Shown in pieces: positions 8,401 through 16,542 of a DNA stretch of 40,642 nt. The translations under genes and the position numbers were made by a program. Origin of the DNA: Neobacillus citreus (GTDB taxonomy: Bacteria; Bacillota; Bacilli; Bacillales; Cytobacillaceae); contig NZ_JAGYPE020000051.1 of the NCBI RefSeq assembly GCF_018343545.2, forward strand, positions 1 through 40,642, in the 5' to 3' direction. The notes below the pieces were generated by a model. That model was not told the DNA's origin and did not search any database. It saw only the letters and a program-made list of their open reading frames with translations. How positions within the stretch are numbered: the stretch's first letter is position 1; every line of letters starts with the position of its first letter.

Positions 8401-8706
8401 TTATTTAAAAGCGTCAGCCAAGTTAACGTTGGCTGTTTCTGTTTCAAAGTAGCCTTGGTCAACATTGACACGTAAGAACTTTACATAGTTATCAAGAATG
8501 TCGTAATAGGTTTGGAAGTACTTCGCAGAAAACTCGTCGTAAGCGGAAACAGTTGCTTGTGCTGCTTCCCCTTCCCATGTATTGGTAAGATTTTTAATCG
8601 TGCTTTGGCTGTTTTTTAATTCTTCCATCAGTTGTTGGTTCAGTCTTTCAATCGTATTCGCAATATCAGCCACCTGGGCCGTGCTTACTTTAATGGAACC
8701 TGCCAT
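8401..8706 (-). CDS. WXG100 protein (EsxA-like)
   Basis: A 101-residue helical-hairpin protein with the turn NTWEGEA (WXG) and a C-terminal YFETE that fits the YxxxD/E export motif. The tail ends NVNLADAFK. These features and its place directly after the YukD and WXG100 genes make it the likely general EsxA-type substrate of EssC. A good ribosome binding site (GGAAGGAGTG) precedes the ATG. It is 17 bp from the upstream WXG100 gene and is followed by a hairpin, consistent with high expression relative to downstream toxin genes. Confidence 0.92.
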   Translation of the reverse strand: MAGSIKVSTAQVADIANTIERLNQQLMEELKNSQSTIKNLTNTWEGEAAQATVSAYDEFSAKYFQTYYDILDNYVKFLRVNVDQGYFETETANVNLADAFK

Positions 8707-8723
8707 TGTTTAGTCACTCCTTC

Positions 8724-9026
8724 CTAGTTTGTTAGTTTTCTAACTTGAACCATATTGTTTTCTTGAGTAGCAGCGTAGTTGGCGCGCTGCGTATCAAGCG
8801 TGCGGCTTGCTGTTTGAAGCTTATCGGCCATTTGTTTTAAATCCTGGTTGAAGCCGTTGATCTGATCAACGAAAGCAAGGTTATCCTCGCCCTCCCATGC
8901 TTCACCCATTGTGTTTGCTGCCTGCATAAGCTGGGTATAGATACCTGTATAGGTTTCGGATAGTTCGGCTAATTTTTTGGATGCCGCCTCAAGCTCTTGA
9001 GGTGTGACTCTAATTCTTTTCGCCAT
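8724..9026 (-). CDS. WXG100 protein
   Basis: A 100-residue helical protein with the turn EAWEGED (WXG) and no YxxxD/E tail. It resembles the WXG100 members that pair with a second, signal-bearing WXG100 protein, so a heterodimer with the product of 8401-8706 is plausible. There is no signal peptide. Start ATG follows AAAGGAGAATGAC. It lies between the YukD-like gene (31 bp) and the EsxA-like gene (17 bp). Confidence 0.92.
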   Translation of the reverse strand: MAKRIRVTPQELEAASKKLAELSETYTGIYTQLMQAANTMGEAWEGEDNLAFVDQINGFNQDLKQMADKLQTASRTLDTQRANYAATQENNMVQVRKLTN

Positions 9027-9057
9027 TTGTCATTCTCCTTTCTCTTTTTGTAAAAAT

Positions 9058-9309
9058 TTATATCAACATGAGTTTCGAACCGTTCTTGATGCCTAGTTCG
9101 GCAACTGGCATGTTAATATTGAAAATAATTCCTGTTTCAGCATCACATAAGACCTCGCTGCCTGTCGCTTTGTACTTGCCATCAGACAGGTCGCCCAGAA
9201 GGGATGACACCAGAGTGAGAACCTCGCTCATTTGGCTTTCCAACGGAATATACACTTCGTAGCTTTGAGCGGCAGCAGGAAGGAAAATCTCCACGAGTAC
9301 TTTATTCAT
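9058..9309 (-). CDS. yukD: YukD/EsaB-like ubiquitin-fold protein
   Basis: An 83-residue protein with the beta-grasp pattern of YukD/EsaB: an N-terminal strand, a central helix (about 28-42), and a C-terminal ELGIKNGSKLMLI strand. YukD/EsaB is a small cytosolic component of type VIIb systems, linked to control or assembly of the EssC motor. The ATG at 9309 is chosen because it overlaps the essC stop (ATGAATAA) and lies 13 nt from AAAGGAG; the in-frame ATG at 9321 sits 1 nt from that site and cannot use it. Translational coupling to essC is likely. Confidence 0.9.
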   Translation of the reverse strand: MNKVLVEIFLPAAAQSYEVYIPLESQMSEVLTLVSSLLGDLSDGKYKATGSEVLCDAETGIIFNINMPVAELGIKNGSKLMLI

Positions 9310-12300
9310 CGCTGTAATCATTCTCCTTTTGCGAGTTTAATAGCTTGACCTTGACGGCCTTCCCGTTTTGAAGGGAGTAAGCAAATTCTGCCGGCATCTC
9401 CTCGCGCATTTCGGAAGTGGTTTTGGCCGGCTTGAGCTGGAATTGCTCGGTAATGCCGCTGCCAATCCAGATACCATTTCCACTGTGAATATGTTGTTTG
9501 TACCATTTGTCAAAGGTAAGCCCGGAAAGATTCTTGGATTGTTCAGCAAAAATAACAGTCACGTTATACTTTTCGTCGCCCTTTTCCAGAATTAAGCCAA
9601 GTTTCTCAGCCCCCAGATTCGAAAGAGCATTTTTTAAAGCAGCAACCGAATTGATGATAATCACCTTTTGCTCAAATTGCGCCACTTCCCGGCCCTCTTC
9701 CAGTGCCTCTTTGAAGGTGTTGTTGCGGTAAACGACGAGATCAAAAAGATCTGCCATTATCTCCTCAAACTCTTTGGTTGTTGAATAATATTTGAAACCG
9801 GCATTGTTTTTCTCAATAAAACTTTGCTCAGCGTCAATCACAGTTATATCTAAGCCTGCCTGTTGCACCATGAACTGGGATAAATCATGGACGAACAACT
9901 CGTGTTCCCTTCCGGATGATAGAATCATATGGATATAGGATTTGCCGAACGGATAATAGTGAATTTGCAGCGAGTTCTTTTCCACGCCAATTGGAATGCT
10001 CAGACTTCCCTTTGAACCGCAATATTCAGCCAGGAATTCGTGGTCCACTTTTTCTGGCAAAATCGGAATCCTCTTAGCGGCTGTTCCTTTCCAGGCTTCC
10101 TGCAGCTTCTCGCATTCTGCTTGAATAGTTGGATATGGCACGGGTTCGGCGGTAATTTGCGCGACCTGAAATTCATAAATAGCATCCCGCTTGACGAGGC
10201 CGCGGCCTTTGAATTTCGATGGGAATAAGCCATCCGTCTTGCCAACGACCGTTGCATAATCGGCCTCATCATTTAATTGCAAGGTTACTAGCTGCTTAAA
10301 GTTCTGCAGCAGCCTGAAGCGGACAGCGCCGGTTCCAAGTGCGGTGAGGACGAAATAGATTCCATACTTTGTGCCTTCACGCGACAAGTAGGAGACTGCA
10401 TCTTCCTTTTCATCATAAATCTCAGTGAATGCAGAGAAATTATGGATAGCAACGACAATCGCCGGAACTTTCTGGCCCGTTGCCTCGGCATAGGACCGGT
10501 GATCCCCGCCGTAATCGGCAAACAGCTTCTTCCGCTTTTCCACTTCGCCCTGCAGCATTTTAAACAGGTTGCTGACTTTTTCGCTTTCATACGAAAGGAT
10601 GACATCGCCGACATGTGGCGCTTTTGAAAAAGCCCTCAATGTTTCCGAAGCAAAGTCTAATAGATAGAGATTGACTTCGTCCGGGGTATGCTCATGAATG
10701 AGCGAATAAACCATCGTATTTAAGAAGGTCGTCTTGCCGGTACCGGCTGCTCCGTAAATGATCGTGTTGCCTTCGTCGGTGAGCGGCAGGCGAAGCAGGC
10801 ATTGCTGCTGGTGGACCGGATCGTCGTATTCGCCGATGACCGGATTAAGCTTATAGGACTCCGCTCGGCTAACGGCCTGGGCCGTTTTCCGTAAGTCAGC
10901 CTGAACGGTTTCCGATGCTGCCGCAATTTCACTGACGGCCTCTTGGAGATCAGCTGGCTTATTTTCTGGCGGCAGCCACTTACCATGATCCGCTTTGTAT
11001 TTTTTCCGAATATCATCCAAGAGGATTAGCGCTGGAATTGGCTCAAGCCAGAGCGGGCGGATTTTGATTTGTTCCTCATCCGCGATATTACTTAAATATT
11101 CAGTAATCACATCAAGCTGCTTTTTCGGTTTCGCAAACAAGCTCTTCCGTTTATCGATTTTCGCCTGTTTCATCGGGCGGCCGTTTCGGTCGATGACGAC
11201 AACGCTGTTATCTTTTTCCACAACCACCTTATCGGACGGATAGTATGGCGCTCCGGCCCAAGCGGACTGCCCCATTTCAAACAATTCGTTATATCCGACC
11301 TGCAGGTAAAATCGCCCTGTATCGGTAAGCTCGGCTGCATCCGGACGCTTCAGCATATCCATACTGTCGGCCCGCTCCTGTACCTTCAGGCTGACCCGGA
11401 ATTTACTGTTACTCCAGATTTGGTCATCGACGACACCGCTCGGCTTCTGTGTAGCCAAAATCAAGTGGACGCCCAGGCTCCGGCCAATCCGAGCGGCGCT
11501 GACTAACTGCGTCATGAACTCCGGCTGCTGCGTTTTCAGTTCGGCAAACTCATCGGAAATGATAAACAAATGCTGAAGCGGCTCGCGGACGACTCCTTCG
11601 CGATATAGTTTTTGATATTTATAGATATCGATATTGCTCTCGCCAACCAGCTTGCTGGCCTCGGCAAAAATAGCCTGGCGGCGCTTCAATTCACTTTCGA
11701 TGGACACCAGCGAGCGTTTGATCGCCGCGCCGTCCAGGTTCGTGATGATGCCGGCTGTGTGCGGCAATTTTTCAAACGATTTCGCCATCCCGCCGCCTTT
11801 GTAGTCGATTAGAATAAACGCCACCTCATGCGGGTGGTAATTTACCGCCAGCGACAGGATATAGGAAATGATAAATTCACTTTTACCCGAACCCGTCATA
11901 CCGGCGACTAGGCCGTGCGGGCCGTGGAATTTTTCATGCAGGTCAAGCTTGAACAATTCGCCGAGAGTGTCGACGCCAACCGGCGCTTCCAGTGACTTCG
12001 TCGGGTCGTTGTCCTTCCAGCGGGTCAAAGCGTTTAAGTGCTCCACCTTGCCCACACCGTATAATTCCAGGAACGTGACCATTTGCGGCAGGTTAAAGGA
12101 ATTGGCCAGCTCATCAAGCGGAACATTGGCCAGCTTCACGCTCAACTGGTAAGGGTCGGCACCGTTTAGGAAGATATCCGGTGTAAAAGAAGTCGTCTTC
12201 CCAGTAATATCGTTTTTGTCGAACAGCTTCCCGCTGTTTTCTTCCAGCTCCACCACCATCGAGCACTCTTTTGGCAGGTTCTTCAGTTCATCATAAAAAG

Positions 12301-14023
12301 TGACGACGCTGATATGCAGGTTTTCTTTCTTCGCATACACCTGCTTCAGCATCTCGGCTTTGAAGGCGAGCTCTTTGCTTAGGGCAAACACGATGTAGTA
12401 CGGCTTGACATCCTCCATCTCGCTGTCATTGGTATCCGCACGGATTTCGATTTCTTTTTCGATATACGCCGAAACTTCCTTCACCTCATTGTTGTTGGTG
12501 GCAATGAAGCGGAATTTATTATCGTTGCTCCACACATGAGGGAGCCATTTTGTAAAGCCGAATTGTGCTTCCTCCTCCTGGTCATAGACGAAAATCATTT
12601 TCACTTCATCGTAGCTATATAAAGCAGCCAATTGAAAAATCAACCCTTTGGCAAACTCGATTGTCTGCTTGCGGGTGCCGATGACGCCAGAAATATGATT
12701 TTCATATAAAGATAGAGTGATTGGAATATTTTTCAAAACCTTTGGCGATTCCACCAAGGTGTACAATTCTTCCTGCAGGTTATCATCGTCAATCGAGAAT
12801 TTTTTCTCCGAATAGGTAAGGTCTGCTGCAAGCAGGCCGCTGCCTGTGCCGACCCGCAATTTCAGAAAGTCGTTTTGGCCGGGGCCGCGCTCCCACAGAT
12901 TGCGCTGGACATTTTCAATCCGGTTGATGCAATCGCTGATGGGAACATGATTTTCCCGGAGAATTTCCTCCTGCTTTTCCGCTTCCTCATTAAAGACGAC
13001 AGCGATTCGGTCGAGATAATCCTTGTATTTTTCCTGGCGAATTTTCTCTTTTTTCCGTCTGCGCCGCATATCGAACTTTTTGGTTAGAATTGGCCAGAGG
13101 ATGGTTCCAAGCAGCATGCTGCACGACATGACGATCGACGGAATCGCCCTTGAAATATCGCCGGTCGCCATCGCGTTGTTGACAGCAAAAAGCGCAGTCG
13201 CCATTGAGGCCATCCCCATCGTCATCGACGGGCCAATTACCAGCATCATCGGCATCTCTTCGCCAATCGCGTTCGGCGGCGGGGAATCGATCTTGATAAC
13301 CGCTTTTTCGACATCGCGCTTAAAACGCGGCGAACGGTAAAAGTAGTCAACTTCCGGCACTTCGTACTCTTCTTCCTCATCCGGGGTTTCAACCGGTTGC
13401 GGTATGAACGGCTTTAACGCATGGGTCTTGATGGTTAGCGTTCCGTCCGGATTATTAAAAGCAACAAAATAGCTGCCGAGGATCATTTTATAACCCATTA
13501 TGTATATAGTGTCGCCAATCTTTAGGGCTTTGCTTTTCACTCTTTCGCCATCGACGAAGGTTCCGTTTGAACTGTTTTGATCCTCGATGCGCCACTGGCC
13601 GTTATGAAAGGACAGCTTCGCATGGGATGCCGAGACAAAACGATTGGCCAGCACAATGTCGTTCTGCTCGGTCCGGCCGATGGTTATCTCGATATCTCGG
13701 TCAACCAAGTATTTTGTAAAAATTTGTCGGTCGTCCGTGGTGGGCTCTGTGAAAATGATCGTTTTTTGGTCCTGGGTAGAAAGCCCTAAATTATATATGC
13801 TTAACGGCTGCAAGACCGTATTTCGGATCGGCTTCCCGGTATTGTCGAGAACCTTCACATCCTTATTCGATTTTAAAATCCACTCTCCATTGACCCCTTC
13901 AATGCCGATCAGTTTTCGGGAGGATTTGCCATTGGAATCGTAGATCCAATACTGTCCCCGCACCTTTTCCGGCAAGGATATCGAGTGAATTCTCTCCTTA
14001 TTAATTAACGTAACATTCATCAT
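9302..14023 (-). CDS. essC: Type VII secretion motor ATPase EssC/YukB (FtsK/SpoIIIE family)
   Basis: A 1573-residue membrane ATPase, slightly longer than the usual 1480-1500. The N-terminal 200 residues hold the FHA region, with G116-R117, S131-x-x-H134 and N153-G154 as in phosphothreonine-binding FHA domains. Two membrane spans lie at about 258-280 and 290-312. Three ATPase modules follow: D1 has Walker A GMTGSGKS (708-715) with LIDYKGGGM and IISDEFAEL, D2 has GAAGTGKT (1091-1098), and D3 has SSGREHE where Walker A should be, so it is degenerate. EssC energises export and selects substrates through the C-terminal modules. Start ATG at 14023 or 14020, with AAGGAG upstream. First gene of the locus. 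Confidence 0.97.
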   Translation of the reverse strand: MMNVTLINKERIHSISLPEKVRGQYWIYDSNGKSSRKLIGIEGVNGEWILKSNKDVKVLDNTGKPIRNTVLQPLSIYNLGLSTQDQKTIIFTEPTTDDRQIFTKYLVDRDIEITIGRTEQNDIVLANRFVSASHAKLSFHNGQWRIEDQNSSNGTFVDGERVKSKALKIGDTIYIMGYKMILGSYFVAFNNPDGTLTIKTHALKPFIPQPVETPDEEEEYEVPEVDYFYRSPRFKRDVEKAVIKIDSPPPNAIGEEMPMMLVIGPSMTMGMASMATALFAVNNAMATGDISRAIPSIVMSCSMLLGTILWPILTKKFDMRRRRKKEKIRQEKYKDYLDRIAVVFNEEAEKQEEILRENHVPISDCINRIENVQRNLWERGPGQNDFLKLRVGTGSGLLAADLTYSEKKFSIDDDNLQEELYTLVESPKVLKNIPITLSLYENHISGVIGTRKQTIEFAKGLIFQLAALYSYDEVKMIFVYDQEEEAQFGFTKWLPHVWSNDNKFRFIATNNNEVKEVSAYIEKEIEIRADTNDSEMEDVKPYYIVFALSKELAFKAEMLKQVYAKKENLHISVVTFYDELKNLPKECSMVVELEENSGKLFDKNDITGKTTSFTPDIFLNGADPYQLSVKLANVPLDELANSFNLPQMVTFLELYGVGKVEHLNALTRWKDNDPTKSLEAPVGVDTLGELFKLDLHEKFHGPHGLVAGMTGSGKSEFIISYILSLAVNYHPHEVAFILIDYKGGGMAKSFEKLPHTAGIITNLDGAAIKRSLVSIESELKRRQAIFAEASKLVGESNIDIYKYQKLYREGVVREPLQHLFIISDEFAELKTQQPEFMTQLVSAARIGRSLGVHLILATQKPSGVVDDQIWSNSKFRVSLKVQERADSMDMLKRPDAAELTDTGRFYLQVGYNELFEMGQSAWAGAPYYPSDKVVVEKDNSVVVIDRNGRPMKQAKIDKRKSLFAKPKKQLDVITEYLSNIADEEQIKIRPLWLEPIPALILLDDIRKKYKADHGKWLPPENKPADLQEAVSEIAAASETVQADLRKTAQAVSRAESYKLNPVIGEYDDPVHQQQCLLRLPLTDEGNTIIYGAAGTGKTTFLNTMVYSLIHEHTPDEVNLYLLDFASETLRAFSKAPHVGDVILSYESEKVSNLFKMLQGEVEKRKKLFADYGGDHRSYAEATGQKVPAIVVAIHNFSAFTEIYDEKEDAVSYLSREGTKYGIYFVLTALGTGAVRFRLLQNFKQLVTLQLNDEADYATVVGKTDGLFPSKFKGRGLVKRDAIYEFQVAQITAEPVPYPTIQAECEKLQEAWKGTAAKRIPILPEKVDHEFLAEYCGSKGSLSIPIGVEKNSLQIHYYPFGKSYIHMILSSGREHELFVHDLSQFMVQQAGLDITVIDAEQSFIEKNNAGFKYYSTTKEFEEIMADLFDLVVYRNNTFKEALEEGREVAQFEQKVIIINSVAALKNALSNLGAEKLGLILEKGDEKYNVTVIFAEQSKNLSGLTFDKWYKQHIHSGNGIWIGSGITEQFQLKPAKTTSEMREEMPAEFAYSLQNGKAVKVKLLNSQKENDYSDE

Positions 14024-14158
14024 TCTTCTCCTTGCATGCTATCTCTGACGCTGCAAAACCAGCTTGGGATTCTCCATAATTATCCATAATCTTATTCTCA
14101 CATAACTAATGTCCTACAAAAAGAGACTAAATTACCATTTTATAGGAAGGAGTTTCAC

Positions 14159-14206
14159 GTGGGTAAGCTGAATAAAAATAAAAAACCACTTAGAGTGGTT
14201 TTTTAA
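14159..14206 (+). CDS. Possible 15-residue basic mini-ORF
   Basis: A strong ribosome binding site, AGGAAGGAG (14144-14152), lies 6 nt before GTG at 14159. The frame encodes a 15-residue Lys-rich peptide (GKLNKNKKPLRVVF after the start) and stops inside a bidirectional terminator hairpin. It could be a real small spore or regulatory peptide or a leader-like relic. No homologue is known to me. Confidence 0.35.
   Translation: MGKLNKNKKPLRVVF
14181..14204. terminator. Bidirectional terminator
   Basis: AAAAAACCACT-tag-AGTGGTTTTTT forms a clean stem with A-run and T-run on opposite sides. It ends the SASP-like gene on the minus strand, overlapping its stop codon, and could also end transcription of the mini-ORF on the plus strand. 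Confidence 0.8.
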
Positions 14207-14361
14207 TCGCGCATTGCTCCTGCCTCACGGGAAGTCATGGCACCTTGTCCTGCGCTTACATCCTTTTGAATTTGTTGTTTAACTTGTTGAGCATCCGTTC
14301 CGGCAAATTCTGGTTTCATAACAGATGCTGTATTTGGTTTAGCTTGTTGATTCTGCTGCAT
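14203..14361 (-). CDS. Gamma-type small acid-soluble spore protein-like
   Basis: A 52-residue Gln/Ala-rich protein with the segment EFAGTDAQQVKQQIQ, matching the EFASETDAQQV repeat of SspE-type gamma SASP but with a single repeat unit. Gamma SASPs are amino-acid stores degraded on germination and do not bind DNA. The frame stays open upstream to 14514, but the ATG at 14361 has GAGGAGG six nt before it, which decides the start. A sigma-G-like element lies upstream. It is an orphan gene between the radical-SAM operon and essC. Confidence 0.75.
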   Translation of the reverse strand: MQQNQQAKPNTASVMKPEFAGTDAQQVKQQIQKDVSAGQGAMTSREAGAMRD

Positions 14362-14384
14362 ACTAGGCCTCCTCGATTTATTGT

Positions 14385-14414
14385 TAACAAGTTTATTATT
14401 TGCCAAAAAAATAC
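14385..14414 (-). promoter_or_regulatory. Possible sigma-G promoter of the SASP gene
   Basis: On the minus strand GTATT (14410-14414) is followed after 18 nt by CTTGTTA (14385-14391). The sigma-G consensus is GHATR-N18-CATNNTA, so one base differs in each box. Spacing and gene type fit; the sequence match alone is weak. Confidence 0.35.
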
Positions 14415-14503
14415 TTGATATGTTAGAGCATGGATATTTATAGTTTAAAGACATTTTTGTTGCTCCATAGATAAAGAAGTATTTAGAATCCCTGCACAAA
14501 GAA

Positions 14504-14527
14504 AACTCGCCCATACAAGGGCGAGTT
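14504..14527 (-). terminator. Terminator of the radical SAM/AAA operon
   Basis: AACTCGCCC (14504-14512) pairs with GGGCGAGTT (14519-14527) around a 6-nt loop; on the minus strand the stem is followed by TTCTTTGTG. A second palindrome, CCAACTAGTTGG (14543-14554), sits just before it at the stop of the DUF2997 gene. Confidence 0.75.
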
Positions 14528-14555
14528 CAGGTTATGATAAAGCCAACTAGTTGGT

Positions 14556-14762
14556 TTATTTTAAGGTATTCTGCTGGGTTTGCTCTAGGTTTACTTGTTC
14601 GGTTTCGTAGAATTCCTTCGTATATTCCGCTTGGACGGCCTGGGCGTTAAGAATGTTTTCTAATATCAATATATAATCCGTACATTTTTCCCCTTTAATG
14701 CCCAATGTTTCCGCCTCAATCCGGCCATCGGGAAAAATGCGGATTTGAAGTTTTTCCTCCAT
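14556..14762 (-). CDS. DUF2997 family small protein
   Basis: A 68-residue protein starting with the signature KLQIRIFPDGRIEAETLGIKG, followed by a conserved-looking Cys (KGEKCTDY) and a Glu/Gln-rich, hydrophilic tail. DUF2997 proteins are small beta-hairpin-plus-helix proteins best known beside Ycf35/DUF1257 genes in cyanobacteria; no function is established to my knowledge. It is the last gene of a five-gene operon, 20 bp after the AAA ATPase gene, and is followed by a terminator. The PDG motif recurs at the C-terminus of the radical SAM protein of this operon. It could be a carrier, substrate or subunit of the AAA complex. Confidence 0.8.
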   Translation of the reverse strand: MEEKLQIRIFPDGRIEAETLGIKGEKCTDYILILENILNAQAVQAEYTKEFYETEQVNLEQTQQNTLK

Positions 14763-14782
14763 CTACCCTCTTCACTCCCTTT

Positions 14783-16474
14783 TTAGAAATCGATTGTCCT
14801 GCCGCCGCGGTTAAAGCGGACATCATCTGCATAACCCTGGCTGTCTGCCTTTTCCAATCCGCCGCCTGGTATAAGCACAGAGTCTTTTCCATACTCCTTG
14901 AGATCCTCCCGCGGTGTGGCTGCAACGGCACGGACGTTAGCCCACTCGCGGATTCCGCGGATTTGCTCAGCCTGGGTAACTGACAATGGCACCGTATTGG
15001 CAATCGCCCGTTCGAAATCCTCGAGGCGAATCGGCCGGTCATTAGAATAAGCCTCAAACAAGGCATCAATGACCAGATGTTCGATTTCGGCGCCGACAAA
15101 GCCGTCGCAGTTTCTTGCCAAGGTGTCCAGCACGTTATCCGTTAACTGGAAATCGCCCTTTACTTCCTCATCCTTGATGCGCTTCTGGATATGCACCTTA
15201 AGAATTTCTTTTCGCTCCCTAAGCGTCGGCAGGTCGACAAAGAAGATTTCATCGAAGCGCCCTTTCCTCATCAATTCCGGCGGCAGGCCGGAAATATTAT
15301 TGGCGGTGGCGATGACAAATACAGGGCTTGTTTTTTCCTGCATCCATGTTAAAAACTGTCCGAAGATCCGTGATGAGGTCCCACTGTCCCCGCCGCTTGT
15401 GATGCCGCTGAATCCCTTTTCAATTTCGTCAATCCAGAGGATGGACGGGGAAATTGCTTCGGCGGTTTTTATCGCCTTGCGCATATTTTCTTCACTGCTG
15501 CCGACGAGTCCACTGAAGATTTTTCCCATATCGAGCCTTAAAAGTGGGAGCTGCCACATGGAACTGATCGCTTTACTGATTAAGCTTTTTCCACAGCCGG
15601 GAACACCAGTAATCAGCACCCCTTTTGGCGCAGGCAAGCCATATTTGCGGGCCGAATCGAGCCACGACTTATTCCGCTTTGAAAGCCAGCGTTTGAGGTT
15701 TTCTAGTCCGCCGACGTCTTCGATTTTTAAATCGCTGGCGATGAATTCGAGAATACCTGTTTTCTTGATGATTTGTTCCTTCTCTTGCAAGATGACATTT
15801 ACATCATTGATGTCCAGCCGGCCATCCTCAACCATTGCGCGGGCAAAAGCGTTTTCTGCCTCTGACAAGGTCAGCCCTAGTGCGGCTTTTGCAAGTCGCT
15901 CTTTTTCTTCGGTGGTTAAGGAGATTTGAATCCGGCCCGTTTGCTGATTGACGCGAATCATCTCGTCGAGTACTGCCTGAATTTCTTGGAAGTTTGGCAG
16001 GTCAAAATCGACAATCGTGATGTCTTTTTGCAAATCATCTGGAATCACGAGAAACGGGGACGTAAAGATGACATTAATTGGGCTCGGGCTTTGCTTTATT
16101 TTTAATAAAATATCTCTTAGCTTCCGGATCACCTGAAAGTCGGCATGCCGCCCCTGTCCGCCGAAATAGATATGAAAGTCCTGAAGCACAATGATACTCG
16201 GTTTATCATGCTTTTCAATAAACTCGAGCACCTTCATCGGCTGTTTGCTGTCACCGATGCCGACCGACTGCCGGTTATGGTCCTGAATCCCCTTTGTGAT
16301 GCTCCAGGTAAATACTTCGCGTGGTGTTTTAATCAGTTCCGAATCCTGTGCTACCGAGCGAATTAGGGATAGGACGCGGTCTTCCTCCCAGGTTTGGATA
16401 TATAAATAAGGAAATCTGGCCTTCAGTAGGTTTGCCAGAAGTGTTCTCGTTCCTTTTTGTTTGACGATAGCCAT
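14783..16474 (-). CDS. Ycf46-like AAA family ATPase
   Basis: A 563-residue soluble protein. Residues 1-240 form a degenerate ATPase-like region (RFPYLYIQTWEEDRV at 20-34) typical of the Ycf46 family, and 250-500 the active AAA module: GVPGCGKS (290-297), Walker B ILWIDEIEK (345-353), sensor-1 ATANN (389-393) and MRKGRFDEI with the arginine-finger region. About sixty low-complexity residues follow, ending in GGRTIDF. AAA ATPases remodel protein complexes, and the client here is unknown. The neighbours (DUF2997, DUF1257-like, HhH membrane protein, radical SAM) suggest a maturation or quality-control complex. Start ATG has AAGGAGGAGAACC. Not related to EccA of mycobacterial secretion beyond the AAA fold. 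Confidence 0.88.
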   Translation of the reverse strand: MAIVKQKGTRTLLANLLKARFPYLYIQTWEEDRVLSLIRSVAQDSELIKTPREVFTWSITKGIQDHNRQSVGIGDSKQPMKVLEFIEKHDKPSIIVLQDFHIYFGGQGRHADFQVIRKLRDILLKIKQSPSPINVIFTSPFLVIPDDLQKDITIVDFDLPNFQEIQAVLDEMIRVNQQTGRIQISLTTEEKERLAKAALGLTLSEAENAFARAMVEDGRLDINDVNVILQEKEQIIKKTGILEFIASDLKIEDVGGLENLKRWLSKRNKSWLDSARKYGLPAPKGVLITGVPGCGKSLISKAISSMWQLPLLRLDMGKIFSGLVGSSEENMRKAIKTAEAISPSILWIDEIEKGFSGITSGGDSGTSSRIFGQFLTWMQEKTSPVFVIATANNISGLPPELMRKGRFDEIFFVDLPTLRERKEILKVHIQKRIKDEEVKGDFQLTDNVLDTLARNCDGFVGAEIEHLVIDALFEAYSNDRPIRLEDFERAIANTVPLSVTQAEQIRGIREWANVRAVAATPREDLKEYGKDSVLIPGGGLEKADSQGYADDVRFNRGGRTIDF

Positions 16475-16509
16475 GGTTCTCCTCCTTCTTTTACTTATGT
16501 ATAAACAGA

Positions 16510-16531
16510 AAGCCGGAACTCACCCCGGCTT
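16510..16531 (-). terminator. Short intra-operon hairpin
   Basis: AAGCCGG (16510-16516) pairs with CCGGCTT (16525-16531). It lies between the HhH and AAA genes and is followed on the minus strand by CTGTTTATAC, a poor T-run, so it is probably an attenuating or mRNA-stabilising hairpin inside the operon. Confidence 0.45.
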
Positions 16532-16542
16532 ACCCTAGTTAT

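Noticed and set aside
15069..15929. 286-codon plus-strand frame inside the AAA ATPase gene
   Set aside because: It is a shadow of a gene with complete Walker A and B motifs; serine/phenylalanine-rich translation without any domain.
14783..16474. AAA ATPase as an EccA-type component of the type VII locus
   Set aside because: The sequence fits Ycf46-like AAA proteins, lacks the TPR domain of EccA, and lies in a separate operon with its own terminator.
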